Shown here: positions 14,101 to 25,113 of the stretch, in pieces
How the letters are laid out: the number at the start of each line of letters is the position of its first letter
Position numbering within the stretch: position 1 is the stretch's first letter
Origin: Vitis vinifera
Lineage: Eukaryota; Streptophyta; Magnoliopsida; Vitales; Vitaceae
NCBI RefSeq assembly: GCF_030704535.1
Contig: NC_081820.1
Location: forward strand, 25,352,001-25,416,000
Length of the DNA: 64,000 bases
Reading direction: 5' to 3'
Made by a program: the position numbers and the translations under genes
Notes under the pieces: model-generated
What the model saw: only the letters and a program-made list of their open reading frames with translations
Told to the model about the DNA's origin: nothing
Database searches by the model: none

Positions 14101-14622
14101 TACTTCCATGGACTCGCCTCCGACTAGTGCATAAACATATGCTTGTGAGGAAGATGAAGTCGCATTGCAAGGAGTGATAGGAATGTAGCTGCCGTCACTT
14201 ATTGGCTGGTCGCAATTCATGAAAACTGCTGTACTGGTCATTCCCTTCCACTCCAAATAATATGGACCGTAATAATCGGAGTTTTCTCTTGTCAAGAAAT
14301 AGAGAGGAGTCGAGAGACAGTTGCCCTTTTCGACTCCAGGATCCACTACCCGAATGGTATAGTGATCGTAGTTGATATCAGCAACATAGTATTTCTCACC
14401 CTCCCGGCCGTTTACCATAGCACGATTGTTTTGGCAGACCAGTTCATAGTCAGGATCACCACACCCCGATGGATCACCTTTCAATCGGAAAGGGTTGCTG
14501 ATGTTTTGAATCTCTCCACAAGAAGAGGGTCTGCAAATCTGGTTTCCATTAGCAGCACAAATTGCAAGCAAGAAAGTGTGGAAGAGCGCTAACGCCACAA
14601 GTTTTGCTTCTCTAAACATCAT
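11143..14622 (-). pseudogene. Gene A: LRK10L/Lr10-type receptor-like kinase with an internal stop codon
   Basis: This is a membrane receptor-like serine/threonine kinase of the leaf-rust-10 (LRK10L-2) type. Exons on minus: 14622-13893, 13782-13747, 13645-13613, 13408-13367, 12847-12818 and 12266-11143. All have GT/AG borders and phase-1 joins, and they sum to 665 codons. Exon 1 gives a signal peptide (residues 1 to about 26) and a Cys-rich GUB_WAK-type ectodomain (CRPSSCGEI, then CGDPDYELVC). Exon 6 begins with the transmembrane helix (about 291-312). The kinase has GQGGFG at 356, Lys 377, HFD at 472-474 and DFG at 492. At 11332-11334 a TGA replaces the Cys codon of the WCIQ motif kept in gene F, so translation should stop after 601 residues and lose subdomain XI, including DRPSM. 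Everything else is open. It may be a fresh pseudogene or a truncated, possibly still catalytic, kinase. It lies head-to-head with gene B. Confidence 0.88.
11332..11334 (-). other. Premature TGA in gene A kinase subdomain XI
   Basis: The reading CTA TGG TGA GTA CAA ATG corresponds to LWCIQM in the paralogue gene F (CTA TGG TGT ATA CAG ATG). The frame continues open to the normal C-terminus (SLNGR) at 11143. The same change creates a consensus-like splice donor, GTGAGT. Confidence 0.9.
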
Positions 14623-15517
14623 AACATTTGAGAGAGATACGGAGTTGGAATTCTTCAGTTTTATGTTTAATTTAAGAGAGAGATATCAAATTATCCCCCA
14701 ACAGGCTTGCGGTCCCAATTTTCCTGCAAGGTGAAAGAGTGTGAAATGAGCCTTATTGACTGTTATAGTCAACTACTTTGATTTTTCTATGTATGGATAA
14801 CTTCACATTGAAGAAACGCATACCCACCCTCTGTTCATGATCAGGTTCAATCATTAGAGGCTTCTGAATTAGCATAATGAAAATGAAAATCAAGAATCAC
14901 TATGTTTGAAATTAATTAATTCTTTTTTTAAAAGGATTTTACTACTGAATTAGCAACTTTCCTTGACATGGCCATAATGTATACCAAATTAACCTTGTAC
15001 AAATAATGAATTATGTACGGTATCATGCTAAGTTACCATTTTCCCAATAATTTAAACTTCTATATGTTTTATATAGTTTTTTATTATTTGTATTTTAAGT
15101 TTTATTTCTTCTAATCAAATGCCTACTTTAAATCAAAATTTGATTTTTAAAAAACATACAAAATAAATTAAGGAGGACGGTCCATTTAGATTTAAATTAT
15201 AATAAATGAAGTATTATTAAATTTTAGAGTAGGTAATGTGACTTACATAAAAATGTTTATATGTATAAATTAAATGGAATACTTACATTTTGAAAGAGAC
15301 AAACTAAACATATACATGTGATACAGGGTGAAAGGACATTGTTATAAAGTGAAAATGTATTAGTAAAATGTACCGCCGCAGTAATCCTCCTTCCTACAAT
15401 TCTTCTCCATAAATTTTCAGGCTAATCTCCTCGCGATATTTGTATCTCCCTTTCCTCTTTCTTTCCTATACCAGAGATTTCTGTCCTTGGCAAAAATCAC
15501 AAATTCCTTCCATAAAA
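14623..15517. promoter_or_regulatory. Divergent promoter region between genes A and B
   Basis: The start codons of A (minus) and B (plus) are 895 bp apart, so this interval must hold both promoters. A TATA-like gttataaag lies at 15341-15349, about 170 bp before the B start codon. On the A side, at about 14745-14765, is attgactgttatagtcaac, an inverted pair of TTGAC cores (the W-box core bound by WRKY factors), followed by ctttgatttttctatg. That arrangement matches the monomer of the 5.1-6.1 kb tandem array. Actual factor binding is inference. Confidence 0.5.
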
Positions 15518-18500
15518 ATGGATCGATATCTCTGTTTGTTTTTGTTCTTGTTTCTAACCTTGTTTGTGGAGATGAGAGGGGGCCGAGATGAGTGCATGAC
15601 ATCGAATGGTTGTGGCGACCAGGGTCCACTCATCCGGTTCCCTTTCCATCTAAAACACCAGCCACACCACTGTGGATATCCGGGATTTGAGTTATCTTGC
15701 ACTGAGAATAATCAGACCATGCTAGACCTGCCAGTTTCGGTAAAGCTCTTGGTGAAGAAAATAGTTTACAAATCCCGGGAAATCATTGTCCAGGACCCGG
15801 ATAATTGCCTTGCGAGACAGCTTCGAAACCTCAATTTAGCTGCCTCCCCCTTCCACTTCAAATTTGAACGGGACTTCATCTTGTTCAATTGTTCCTCAGA
15901 TAAAACAGAATCATCTCGTTTTCAGTCCATCCCTTGCCTTTCTATCCCTGGTAACCCAGTTTATGCTGTTTCTTCCTCCAGATATGTCCAATATACGGAT
16001 CTATCCTCTTGCCGCAGGCTTTACAACGCTTCAGCTCCAGGTAATCGAGATTATGGGGATTATATGTTCAATGGAAGTGCATTTTCTTTGAAGTGGTCGA
16101 AATCAATATGTGGAAGCTGCCCAGAAGGAGGAAAAATATGCAGACTGAAGAAGAGTAATAGCAGGGAACCAGAAACTGAATGTATTAAAGGTAAAGAGAC
16201 TGCATCTTAATTCCCCATTCATCTTCTATTCATCTTCTTTTCATCTTTCATGCTCACCTCATATCCTCTACTATGATTTAATATACAAATGCTCCATTTT
16301 GGAATTAAAAAAAAAACCATTGTAAAGGATATGAGCTGATAAATTCTGCTGATTGAATTTGCGTTTTATTGGGATTTTGAAAATCCGAAAAAAAAAAAAA
16401 AAAAAAAAAGAAGAAGAAGAAAGGAGAATAATTTGATTACAAGGGATAAAATTAATAATCTCTAAATCTGAAAAAAATAATTTAAAATAATTAGTGAAAA
16501 TATTTTTTTACATTTTAAAACTCCTGTTAGATGAATTTTTGGTTAAAGTAATATATTGTTTTTCTTGCATTTCACCTCAAAACATCGAGCTAAACTAATG
16601 GATCCAAACTAAGGCCTTTTCTTTTCTTTCTTTGAATTTTTAGCGCTCAATAAAATTAAGGGAAATTATTGAACAAAGAGTTAAATGTTTATTTGGATTT
16701 AGTTTTTTGAAAAATTAAAGAAATAAAAGAAAAATGTTAAAAGTTCTTTTATAATGGATTCTTTCCTACCTACTTACAATTAATATTTTTCTTTATTTTC
16801 TTCTTATTTTTCCAAGGACGGGAACCTAAAAATACAAAGTAATACAATTGATATTCATTTTCTAGTTTTAATGGTTATCCACATAGATGACTTTTCCCTT
16901 ATACCTAACATGAGAAGTTCGATGTTAATGGTCAATCGAATCGCCAAGTGTCATCGTACCTACCAATTGGATCACTGTATATAATGGTATAGAATAAGGA
17001 TAGAGATTTCTTCACATTCCTTTTACATAGAGTTTCATTTTTATTTTTACTTTTATTTTTGTCATAAAATTGGATGAATTTGTGTTTAGGGAGTCATGAA
17101 GACAATACGGTATTATGAAACATAAAACTATGATACATAATAGGGATTAGAAGGGTATGTTTTAATTTCCACTACAAGTTAGGATAAAGTTAGTAGCAGA
17201 ATTGGTATTACCTCAAAAATGAACCATAGAATACAAGAAAGGGACCCAAAAAGATAAGGTTGAAGCCTAGAATAAAATTAATTAGATTAAAATCATATCA
17301 CATGAACATGTAATTTAGCATGTTTTTATTAATTCCAAGAGCATAACAAGCTAATTCCTTTTTTTTTTCTTAATTTTTTATAGGTGTATCGAAGAAATTA
17401 ATTGTGACAGGTAATATTCTATTTATACATATTTTATTATAGAGATAAAGATTCTTAATTTGGTTATTTTACCTATTTATTTAAATAAAAAGTTTAAGTT
17501 TTCTTCTTTTTATTTATGCAGGTGCAATCTTTTTACATAGAGTTTCATTTTTATTTTTATTTTTATTTTTGTCATAAAATTGGATGAATTTGTGTTTAGG
17601 GAGTCATGAAGACAATACGGTATTATGAAACATAAAACTATGATACATAATAGGGATTAGAAGGGTATGTTTTAATTTCCACTACAAGTTAGGATAAAGT
17701 TAGTAGCAGAATTGGTATTACCTCAAAAATGAACCATAGAATACAAGAAAGGGACCCAAAAAGATAAGGTTGAAGCCTAGAATAAAATTAATTAGATTAA
17801 AATCATATCACATGAACATGTAATTTAGCATGTTTTTATTAATTCCAAGAGCATAACAAGCTAATTCCTTTTTTTTTTCTTAATTTTTTATAGGTGTATC
17901 GAAGAAATTAATTGTGACAGGTAATATTCTATTTATACATATTTTATTATAGAGATAAAGATTCTTAATTTGGTTATTTTACCTATTTATTTAAATAAAA
18001 AGTTTAAGTTTTCTTCTTTTTATTTATGCAGGTGCAATCTTTGGTTTCTTTCTTCTCATGTTAGTAATTGTTGTGGCTTATCGAGTCTATAGCTCAAATA
18101 AAGTAGAAAGAGATAATAGAGTAAAGGTTAAAAAGTTTCTAGAAGACTATGAAACTCTCAAGCCCTCAAGATACTCCTATGCTGATATTAAAAGGATTAC
18201 GAGTCAATTCAAAGATAAATTAGGGGAAGGAGGATATGGAACAGTGTACAAAGGAAAGCTTTCAGATGAAGTTTTTGTTGCAGTAAAAATCCTTAACAAT
18301 TCTCAAGGAAATGGGGAAGAGTTCATTAATGAAGTAGCAACAATGGGTACAATCCACCATGTTAATATAGTTCGTTTAGTTGGATTTTGTGCTGATAGAT
18401 TTGAACGAGCTCTAATTTATGAGTACTTACCAAATGAGTCATTGGAGAAGTTCATATTTTCAAAAGTTGTCAAGAACTATTCACTTAATTGGAAGAAACT

Positions 18501-19140
18501 TCAAGAAATTGCTATAGGTATAGCAAAAGGAATTGAGTATCTTCATCAAGGTTGTGACCAAAGAATCCTTCATTTTGATATCAAACCTCATAATATTTTA
18601 CTTGACCACAACTTTAATCCAAAGATTTCTGACTTTGGTTTAGCCAAATTGTGCTCCAAGGAACAAAGTGCAGTCTCTATGACAATTGTAAGGGGAACAA
18701 TGGGCTATATCGCTCCAGAAGTGTTATCTAGGAATTTTGGGAATGTGTCTTATAAGTCAGATGTTTATAGTTTTGGAATGTTGTTACTTGAAATGGTTGG
18801 AGGAAGGAAGAACATTGATGTTAGTGTAGAGAGTACTAGCCAAGTATATTTCCCAGAATGGATTTATAATCATTTGGATATAGGGGAAGAATTGCATATT
18901 CGAATTAAAGAAGAAGGAGATGTTGAGATTGCAAAGAAATTAGCAATTGTGGGACTTTCATGTATTCAGTGGTGTCCAGTGGATCGTCCTTCCATGAAAA
19001 TTGTGGTTCAAATGTTGGAAGGAGAAGGAGACAAGTTAACCATGCCTCCTAACCCTTTTGCTTCAACAGTTCCAACAAACTTGAGCAAGCCAGGTAGAGT
19101 TTTTCAACAAGAGTTGGCAATAATTTCAGAACTAGAGTAA
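15518..19140 (+). CDS. Gene B: LRK10L/Lr10-type receptor-like kinase (non-RD)
   Basis: This encodes a plasma-membrane receptor-like serine/threonine kinase of about 602 residues. Exons are 15518-16190, one copy of a 27-nt exon (17384-17410 or 17894-17920) and 18032-19140; all joins are phase 1. I chose the ATG at 15518 because it starts directly at a strong signal peptide (residues 1 to about 22). A GUB_WAK-type domain follows from Cys 26 (NGCGDQG, then CGYPGFELSC), then a WAK_assoc-like Cys-rich region ending in ICGSCPEGGKIC. The transmembrane helix is about 235-254. The kinase has GEGGYG at 298, Lys 319, HFD at 414-416, DFG at 434 and GTMGYIAPE. The Phe in HFD makes it non-RD. The 27-nt hinge exon and its flanks are duplicated (510-bp tandem repeat), so alternative isoforms are possible. 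The reading frame is intact. Confidence 0.9.
17021..18040. repeat. 510-bp tandem duplication inside gene B, doubling one exon and one splice acceptor
   Basis: Positions 17021-17530 and 17531-18040 are direct adjacent copies. By eye they differ at one base only (17050 C against 17560 T). Each copy contains an intron acceptor, the 27-nt exon encoding VSKKLIVT, its donor, the next intron, the acceptor of the kinase exon and the first nine bases of that exon. The copy boundary therefore falls nine bases into the kinase exon. The near-identity means a very recent event or an assembly duplication. Confidence 0.95.
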
Positions 19141-19969
19141 AAATAATTGTCTATATGTTCAACTTATTATGAATGTATAGTTTAATAAAAATTCATATTG
19201 TAGTTGTTCAACATCATAGCATCTTTATTTATATTTCTGTTAATTGAACATATGATTGTATAAAATGATTATACTAGTGGCTCAATTGATGTTAGATTCC
19301 AGAAGTTCTTATTCCCATGTAATGTATTTCTTGTGTATTAAATTTTAATGAATATGTCCAAGAATATTCTCGCAACCCAATTTAAAGTTCAACTACACAC
19401 AACTCTATAGATCACCTTTCAATCAAGTAAGAGTAACTAATGTTCATCACATTCAAGATAGAAAGTATTGCATGAAATAGTAATAGAATTAGATCTAGGA
19501 AACTTGGAAATAAGAGTCCCATCCACTACACCCATATAGAGTTTCTTTTGTTTCTTTTTTCTTTTTCTTTTTTTTCTTTTTTACCTTTACCACTTTTTTA
19601 TTGGACTGAGAAGTAAGCCTAATTAGTTATGTAATGACTAAATTATACTGAATGGTGAAGGCTCGTTGGAGAACTTTGCATCGAATAAAATGGAGATCGA
19701 TTTCGATGTGTTTACTTCTTGCATGAAACACTGGATTTGCTGCTAGCTAAGTAGCACTTTGGTTATGACACCATATCAATGGTGAAGATAGGACAGGTAT
19801 CCTAACAATAAAGGAGTTAGAGAGTCAAGTGAATGCTTGATCTTGAACTTTATCAATACAAATTACCAATGGACCATATGTACTAGACCACGAAAAATAT
19901 TAGATTGTGGGAGAAATGAGCCATATGATATGTGACCATGTAGTAATCGTTGAGAAAGGAAAAAAACAT
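19141..19969. other. 3' flank of gene B and intergenic DNA
   Basis: An AATAAA signal occurs near 19182, about 45 bp after the gene B stop codon, and could serve polyadenylation. The rest shows no gene. The stretch at about 19865-19969 contains ggaccatatg-type phrases found in the fold-back repeat family, and it is the insertion site of the next element. Confidence 0.5.
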
Positions 19970-19974
19970 GGACT
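19970..19974. other. Target-site duplication GGACT, left copy of element 1
   Basis: GGACT directly precedes the TGTAGACCC terminus and is repeated at 27318-27322 directly after GGGTCCACA. Confidence 0.85.
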
Positions 19975-21164
19975 TGTAGACCCTCAATTTTGTCCCTTTA
20001 GCACATGACTTTAAGTTCGTTTTCAGTGCTTCAAAATAGTTCCTTGGTGGCCCATTACTACTCATACGACTTACCCTTTTTTGAGCCACCTCGGAGACTT
20101 TGGTTGAGGGATTATTTGATCCCTTATTGTGACCCTTGGCAGCCCTAATTTAGACTTAGGTTTTTCTTGTTTTTTTTTAGGATAGCTTTTAGATACACTT
20201 GGCCCATTAGGCACTTTTAGACTCACTTTTTATATGACTCGCTTGATTGCATGACCTACATGACTTGTGTGGCTTGCATGACTTTCTTTATTATTTTCAT
20301 TTCATTTTATTTTATTTTATTGTATTATATTATAAGTTTTCTAACTCAGATTTCTTGGCTTATCTTTGGTATGAGGAAAAAGGCAGCCATTTTTTTTGTT
20401 TGGAAGGAGAATAACCAGAATTTTGAGAAATGGGGGATTTTATTTTTAGAGGGACAGCACATATACTTCTTCCATGTGGGGATCAGCTACAAGAAGGAAA
20501 GAAAGGAAAGAAAGGAAAGAAAGGAGAAAAGGAAGTAGGATTTTCCTTTTCAGCAAGATGGTTTCTTTTGGAAAAGGGGACTGGCAGCACGTATGAGGAG
20601 GATACACGAGGGAGAGAGAAGTCTGAAGGAAGAAGAGGGAAGCAGGGGAGGACCTCACTGGTCCTGGGGATTCTTGAGAGGATATTCGTCAGCTTGCATC
20701 TTCCTAAGATAAGTTTTTCATTGTAAAAATCCATGTTCCTTTCTACTTTTATTCCATTTGCTATTATTGATATTCGTTTGGATGATTGGAGTGGCCATCA
20801 AAGACCACATGTTGCTGTTGATTTTGAGTGCTGCATGGATTTCTTTATAGTTTTCAATTCTTTGCTTCTCTGTTGGTGTTTAAAAGCAGATTTAAGCTCT
20901 TCATGATTTTCGTTCTTTTTATTCTATTTTATTTTATTTTTCTTTATTTATTTATTTACCCACCTTTAAATCCACTGATTAAGACATGAAGTGTGGCTAT
21001 TGATGGATCACCTTGCTATTTTCCCCTACTTCTGGTGTCTGCATTTTTCTTGACTGTAGAGAGAGGTGGCTTGAGGAATGGTGTCAATAATTTTAAAGAG
21101 TACATGTTGGGAAATTCTGGTTTGGGGTGGACTTGTTCAATTGTGTCATTTTGCCTGCTATTTG

Positions 21165-21326
21165 GATTAGATCAATTCCAGAGTCGTATCCTACTATCGT
21201 CTGTAATATGGCACTCTGGTTGGATTGGGTCTGCTGGGTCCTGTTCAGAAGCTGGTTTTTGGTGGCTGTGATAATACTGTGACGGTGTGGAAGCTATATA
21301 ATGGGATGGGAAAGATAGACTGTTCC
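21165..21326 (+). pseudogene. Captured SEC13-like WD40 fragment in element 1
   Basis: The frame over 21219-21320 reads GLLGPVQKLVFGGCDN, then TVTVWKLYNG. This matches the central WD repeat of the COPII coat and nuclear-pore protein SEC13 as I know it from plants. The upstream bases also resemble the preceding repeat, with frame breaks. Only about 50 residues' worth remains, with no start codon or flanking exons, so it cannot make a functional protein. The assignment is from memory of the family, not from a search. Confidence 0.65.
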
Positions 21327-21469
21327 TCTTGCAGGGCTCCCCTTCAAAGGGCCCCTACTGTGTACTGCATTACTGGAATATTCCCCCATATTCTTCACAG
21401 GTTTCTTCCGTATTCCAGAAGTTCCAAAAAGGGAAAGAAAAACTGATGATAATTGGATGGCAAAGAGTG

Positions 21470-21875
21470 TATTCATCACAAGACAACTAAATCTGTTTCT
21501 AATTTGGCATCTTATTGCCATTCATCAACCTTGGCTTCTGCTGCAGTTGCTTCTGATTGGGTGCCATTTTCTGTCAATGACCAGAAAGAAGAGGAGGTAG
21601 CTTTTGGGTGCAATAACTGCAGCATCCAGTCTTGCATCTGGATCTTTGTATGTCCCCACCGCAGCATGTTGAAACTAATCTTAAGGCAACTGTTGCTGGA
21701 ATTTCTGTTGTGTTTGCCTTCCATGATGAAAACAGAGGCATTCATGTGATCTGGGTGGTGCTCAGGCAAATGTTGGTTCGAATGTTCATTATCTTGGTGC
21801 AGGATGCAGAGACATGCTTTTTATCTTGCGGGTATCTCCTCAAAATATGAAGTTTGAAGTGTACAGAAACCTCAC
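21470..21875 (+). pseudogene. Captured ATG2-like (autophagy protein 2) fragment in element 1
   Basis: Reading across frames gives ASDWVPFSVNDQKEEE, then ITAASSLASGSLYVPP, QHVETNLKATVAGISVVFAF and SPQNMKFEV. I recognise these as a stretch of plant ATG2, the lipid-transfer protein of autophagosome growth. Relative to that gene the fragment has an internal deletion (between EEE.AFG and AITAASS) and several frameshifts. No intron is visible across the stretch, suggesting capture from a spliced RNA. Identification is from family knowledge only. Confidence 0.6.
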
Positions 21876-21899
21876 TCGAATATTAGATAGTTGAATCCG

Positions 21900-22940
21900 A
21901 AGTATTGTAGTGAACTGGAGAAACTGGAGGGCCATATGCTCTTCCCAAGTTTGACTTTGATGACAGCCACCAGGGGAATCTAAGGTTTGATAGTTTGGTT
22001 GAAATTGAGGTTTTTTTTGGCATTAAAAGTCAAGAAGACAACCAGTAGATTGAGGATTTCTCTCTGGAAATAGTGGGATGGAGTTTAGTTCAAGTGCTGT
22101 AGAATTTTGCTCTATATCCAGGCGGAACAATGTTTAGTCTGAGGCCACATCCTCAGAATATGCTGAAGTGCTATTAAAACCTATTGGGCAGGAAGAAATT
22201 GCTCCAGGTCAGACTACTGTCAAGGACTCAGGTATCTACGGTGAGTTGGGTCAGGGCAACAGAGGTGCAGAAAATTGTGCCATATCAGAACAGAGAATGG
22301 ACTCTCATGTGCACCTGATTTATGGAAAGAGCAGTTTTGTGAAGAAAAATGATGATTTGTTGGAAAGTGGGAGCCAATCGAATAGTGAGATTTCAACCAG
22401 TCACTTGAACACTTCTCTGTTATTTGAGGAAACTAGTAAACTTTCTGAAGGTAATTGTGGTGGAAGTGGAAGCCATCACGAGGGAGATGTTTCTAGTGAG
22501 CTTGTGGTATCTTCTTCAGCTGAATTGTGCGGGGAATCACATACAACTGAAAATGTAGAATGTGCAATTGGAGTTCATGGAAAAGATTTAAATGCTAGAG
22601 ACCATGTTCCAATTTCCACTCCATCTGAGTCTACTCAAATACGCATTCTAAATGCAGTCTTCAGGCAGAGTGGTATTCATAACTTTGATTCAGATGTTCC
22701 TGTTGTTGAGGTGCGGAATGTGAAGTTGAATACTGATTTGAGTAATATGGAACATGAGGTTGATGGGTCCTTGCTTATTGGTGAATGTAGCAGAGAAAAT
22801 GAGGATGATAGTGCTAGCTTTGGATTGATTGCTATGGCAGTGGATTCTTCTTCTGAACATGATATGATGGCTTTTATATTAAATGAAGGCAAGGTAAAAG
22901 AATTAACTTTATGGTTGTTTGAAGAAGCGAAGAAGTAGGT
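21900..22940 (+). pseudogene. Captured fragment(s) of unrecognised host gene(s) in element 1
   Basis: The frame from about 22168 to 22938 is open for roughly 256 codons. It encodes an acidic, Ser-rich, low-complexity protein segment (VKELTLWLFEEAKK near its end). The preceding stretch continues the coding character with frame breaks (ALPKFDFDDSHQGNLRFDSL, then VEIEV). The text looks like protein-coding cDNA, but I cannot name the source gene, and more than one source may be joined here. There is no credible promoter or start of its own. Confidence 0.5.
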
Positions 22941-23094
22941 AACTACAGGAGCCTGAATTGTCTCTCAGTATTGATACATCAGAGTCTGAATTTGATGATG
23001 TTTCCAATCGTTTTATAGCAACAAAACTCCCTTTAAATCCAAACCATGATTCTGAAGCAAGAAGTAACATGGAACAATTGCCTAAAGGTTAGAA

Positions 23095-23810
23095 ACTTGG
23101 GAAGAAACCAGCTTTTATAGTGCTTGTGCATGAATTGAAACTTGCAGCCGAACTTGAACCACTTAATCTCCATCAACACATATTTTCAGAGGATAGAGAT
23201 AGCCGATTCAGATATATGTCCCTCTCATTGATGGATCAAACATCATATGTGTTTCTGATGTTTAGCAAAAGTCAATTTAGTCATGCGGTTCACTTCAGTA
23301 TGAATGTGAAGAAGTCTTGTGCAAGACAACTCAATTCTGATCGTGTCCATGAACAGAGTCATTTAACTGAAACCAATCCTTGTTCAGATTCCTCGAAAGC
23401 TGTTGATGCATGGAAAGATCTAGATACGCAAGGCCAGTGGGAGACATTGATGATGTCGATAGGGGCAAATCCTCCAAATTTCTCAATTCAAGGTTCCTCT
23501 GTTATCTCACTTCCAGTTCGCAGTATTCACGATATTGTTAGTCTAAAGGGTTGCTCTAAACTAGATGAAAGGTGGGGGGCAGCACACATTACACGTTTTG
23601 ATAAGAAGAGGAATAAAGCACGAGGAAGTAGGAGGAAGGATCTGAGAATATAAACCCGTGGAGATTTTCTCATCGGAAAGAAGCATCTCCAGTCAATCTT
23701 CACGGATGAGTATTCACTGATGCACAGATCAGGTTTAAAGACTAGATTTGAGACTGATACAATGAAAATGGCTTTTGAGGACAAAGAAATGATGGCTATC
23801 TATAAAATCA
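23095..23810 (+). pseudogene. Captured fragment of an unrecognised host gene in element 1
   Basis: An open frame over about 23120-23653 encodes hydrophilic sequence with the phrases ELKLAAELEPLNLHQHIFSE, then AWKDLDTQGQWETLM and IHDIVSLKGCSKLDER. Coding character continues after a stop at 23651 (HRSGLKTRFETDTMKMAFED). It is decayed and lacks start and end. I do not recognise the family. Confidence 0.45.
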
Positions 23811-24741
23811 GATGTTGTAGAAATCATTGATGAATGATTGATCCAGTTTTGTATCTTCCATGTGTCAGTTCTGGTGGACAGAGTATAGAAAATTCCTGAA
23901 TTTGCTGATTACTTATGGAGGAGTCTGGAATTGAAACTTCTACTATATTGCTCAGCCTCCTGAAGAAACGCCCATTATTTTGCTCAATACCATAGTCTTC
24001 AAGGGGCTCTACTCAGCATTCACTCAGCTCTACTGTATACAGAATTCAGAAAGGATAGTAAGGATGCTTTAAAAGATAATGGACAAATATGACATGAAAT
24101 CCTTTGGTAGAAGGCTTACTTTGAAGGTATTGAAATGGAAGGTGACGATGCTATTTTCTTTAGATGAGTCACAGTGAATCAAAACTAAATGCCAATGAAG
24201 AGCTCATGATCAGATAGCGACATGCTTGAAAGACATCAGGATCTTCACCCCATTCTGTAATTGGCGCACGCATGGGCAGCAGGCTTGAGGCAATTACTGG
24301 TCTTTATTCGAAAAGATGTTAGTTGGGCAGCAGCTCGGAAAAAAAAATGAATTCCTATAAGCTCCAGAAAATAAGAAACCTGATTCTCATGATGATAAAA
24401 CGACAAAAAAAGGAGTTTAACATGAAACTTACAATGGATATGAGAGCATAGAAGTTGGGATACAGAAACAGATGAATTTTGGCTTCGGCAAAAGAAAACC
24501 AAGAACTCAAAAATCGAGTTACAGCCAAATCAAATGCATCACACTATTCCACAGTTAAAATCTTTGAGCTAAAACGGAGAAGGAAGTAGAACAGGGAGAG
24601 CAAGGTCTGAAGGGAAGTCATTCAAAATAGACCAGTTGAAAAAAAGTCTAAAAGGCATCGTTTCTGCTGCAATTGATGTTTTGATGAGCTTTAAGACTAG
24701 AAATGAACTAAGGAATAAGGTTTTAGTCCCGAAACGCTAAG

Positions 24742-25113
24742 TTGCTGTACTGCTCATCTTGGATAACTTACTACAGTCACGTTCCAGATTTTTTTTCTTC
24801 TGAAACCACGAAAGGAAATGCAGTAAGATCCGTACTTGGCTCAACCGGGGAGCATGCTTCTTTGTTCATTCCACCAAATGCAGAAAACAAGTTAGATTCT
24901 GATGCCCATGAGAAGGAATCTGATTCCACCATTGAGAAAATACCAGGCAAACCTACTGGTTATTCGACAATTGTAGAGAGTCGTAGCGCATCGTTAGTTG
25001 CTTGTGAATTATTGAAACGACAGTATCATGGCTGGAGAATTGAATTTCTGGTATTGGAAATGAATCTGGGGGCAGAGAATCCACTGTTTCTGCCCGCGCC
25101 TGTTTTCTTATAA
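24742..25113 (+). pseudogene. Possible further captured fragment, unrecognised
   Basis: A 123-codon open frame includes HASLFIPPNAENKLDSDAHE and ASLVACELLKRQYHGWRIEF. Its composition looks coding rather than random AT-rich DNA. There is no recognised domain, and the stretches on both sides (23811-24741 and 25114-26230) show only broken frames. Confidence 0.3.

Noticed and set aside
20251..20734. Lys/Glu/Arg-rich and Phe/Ser/Pro-rich frames on both strands
   Set aside because: They are produced by the GGAAA microsatellite and purine-rich leader of element 1 read in different frames.
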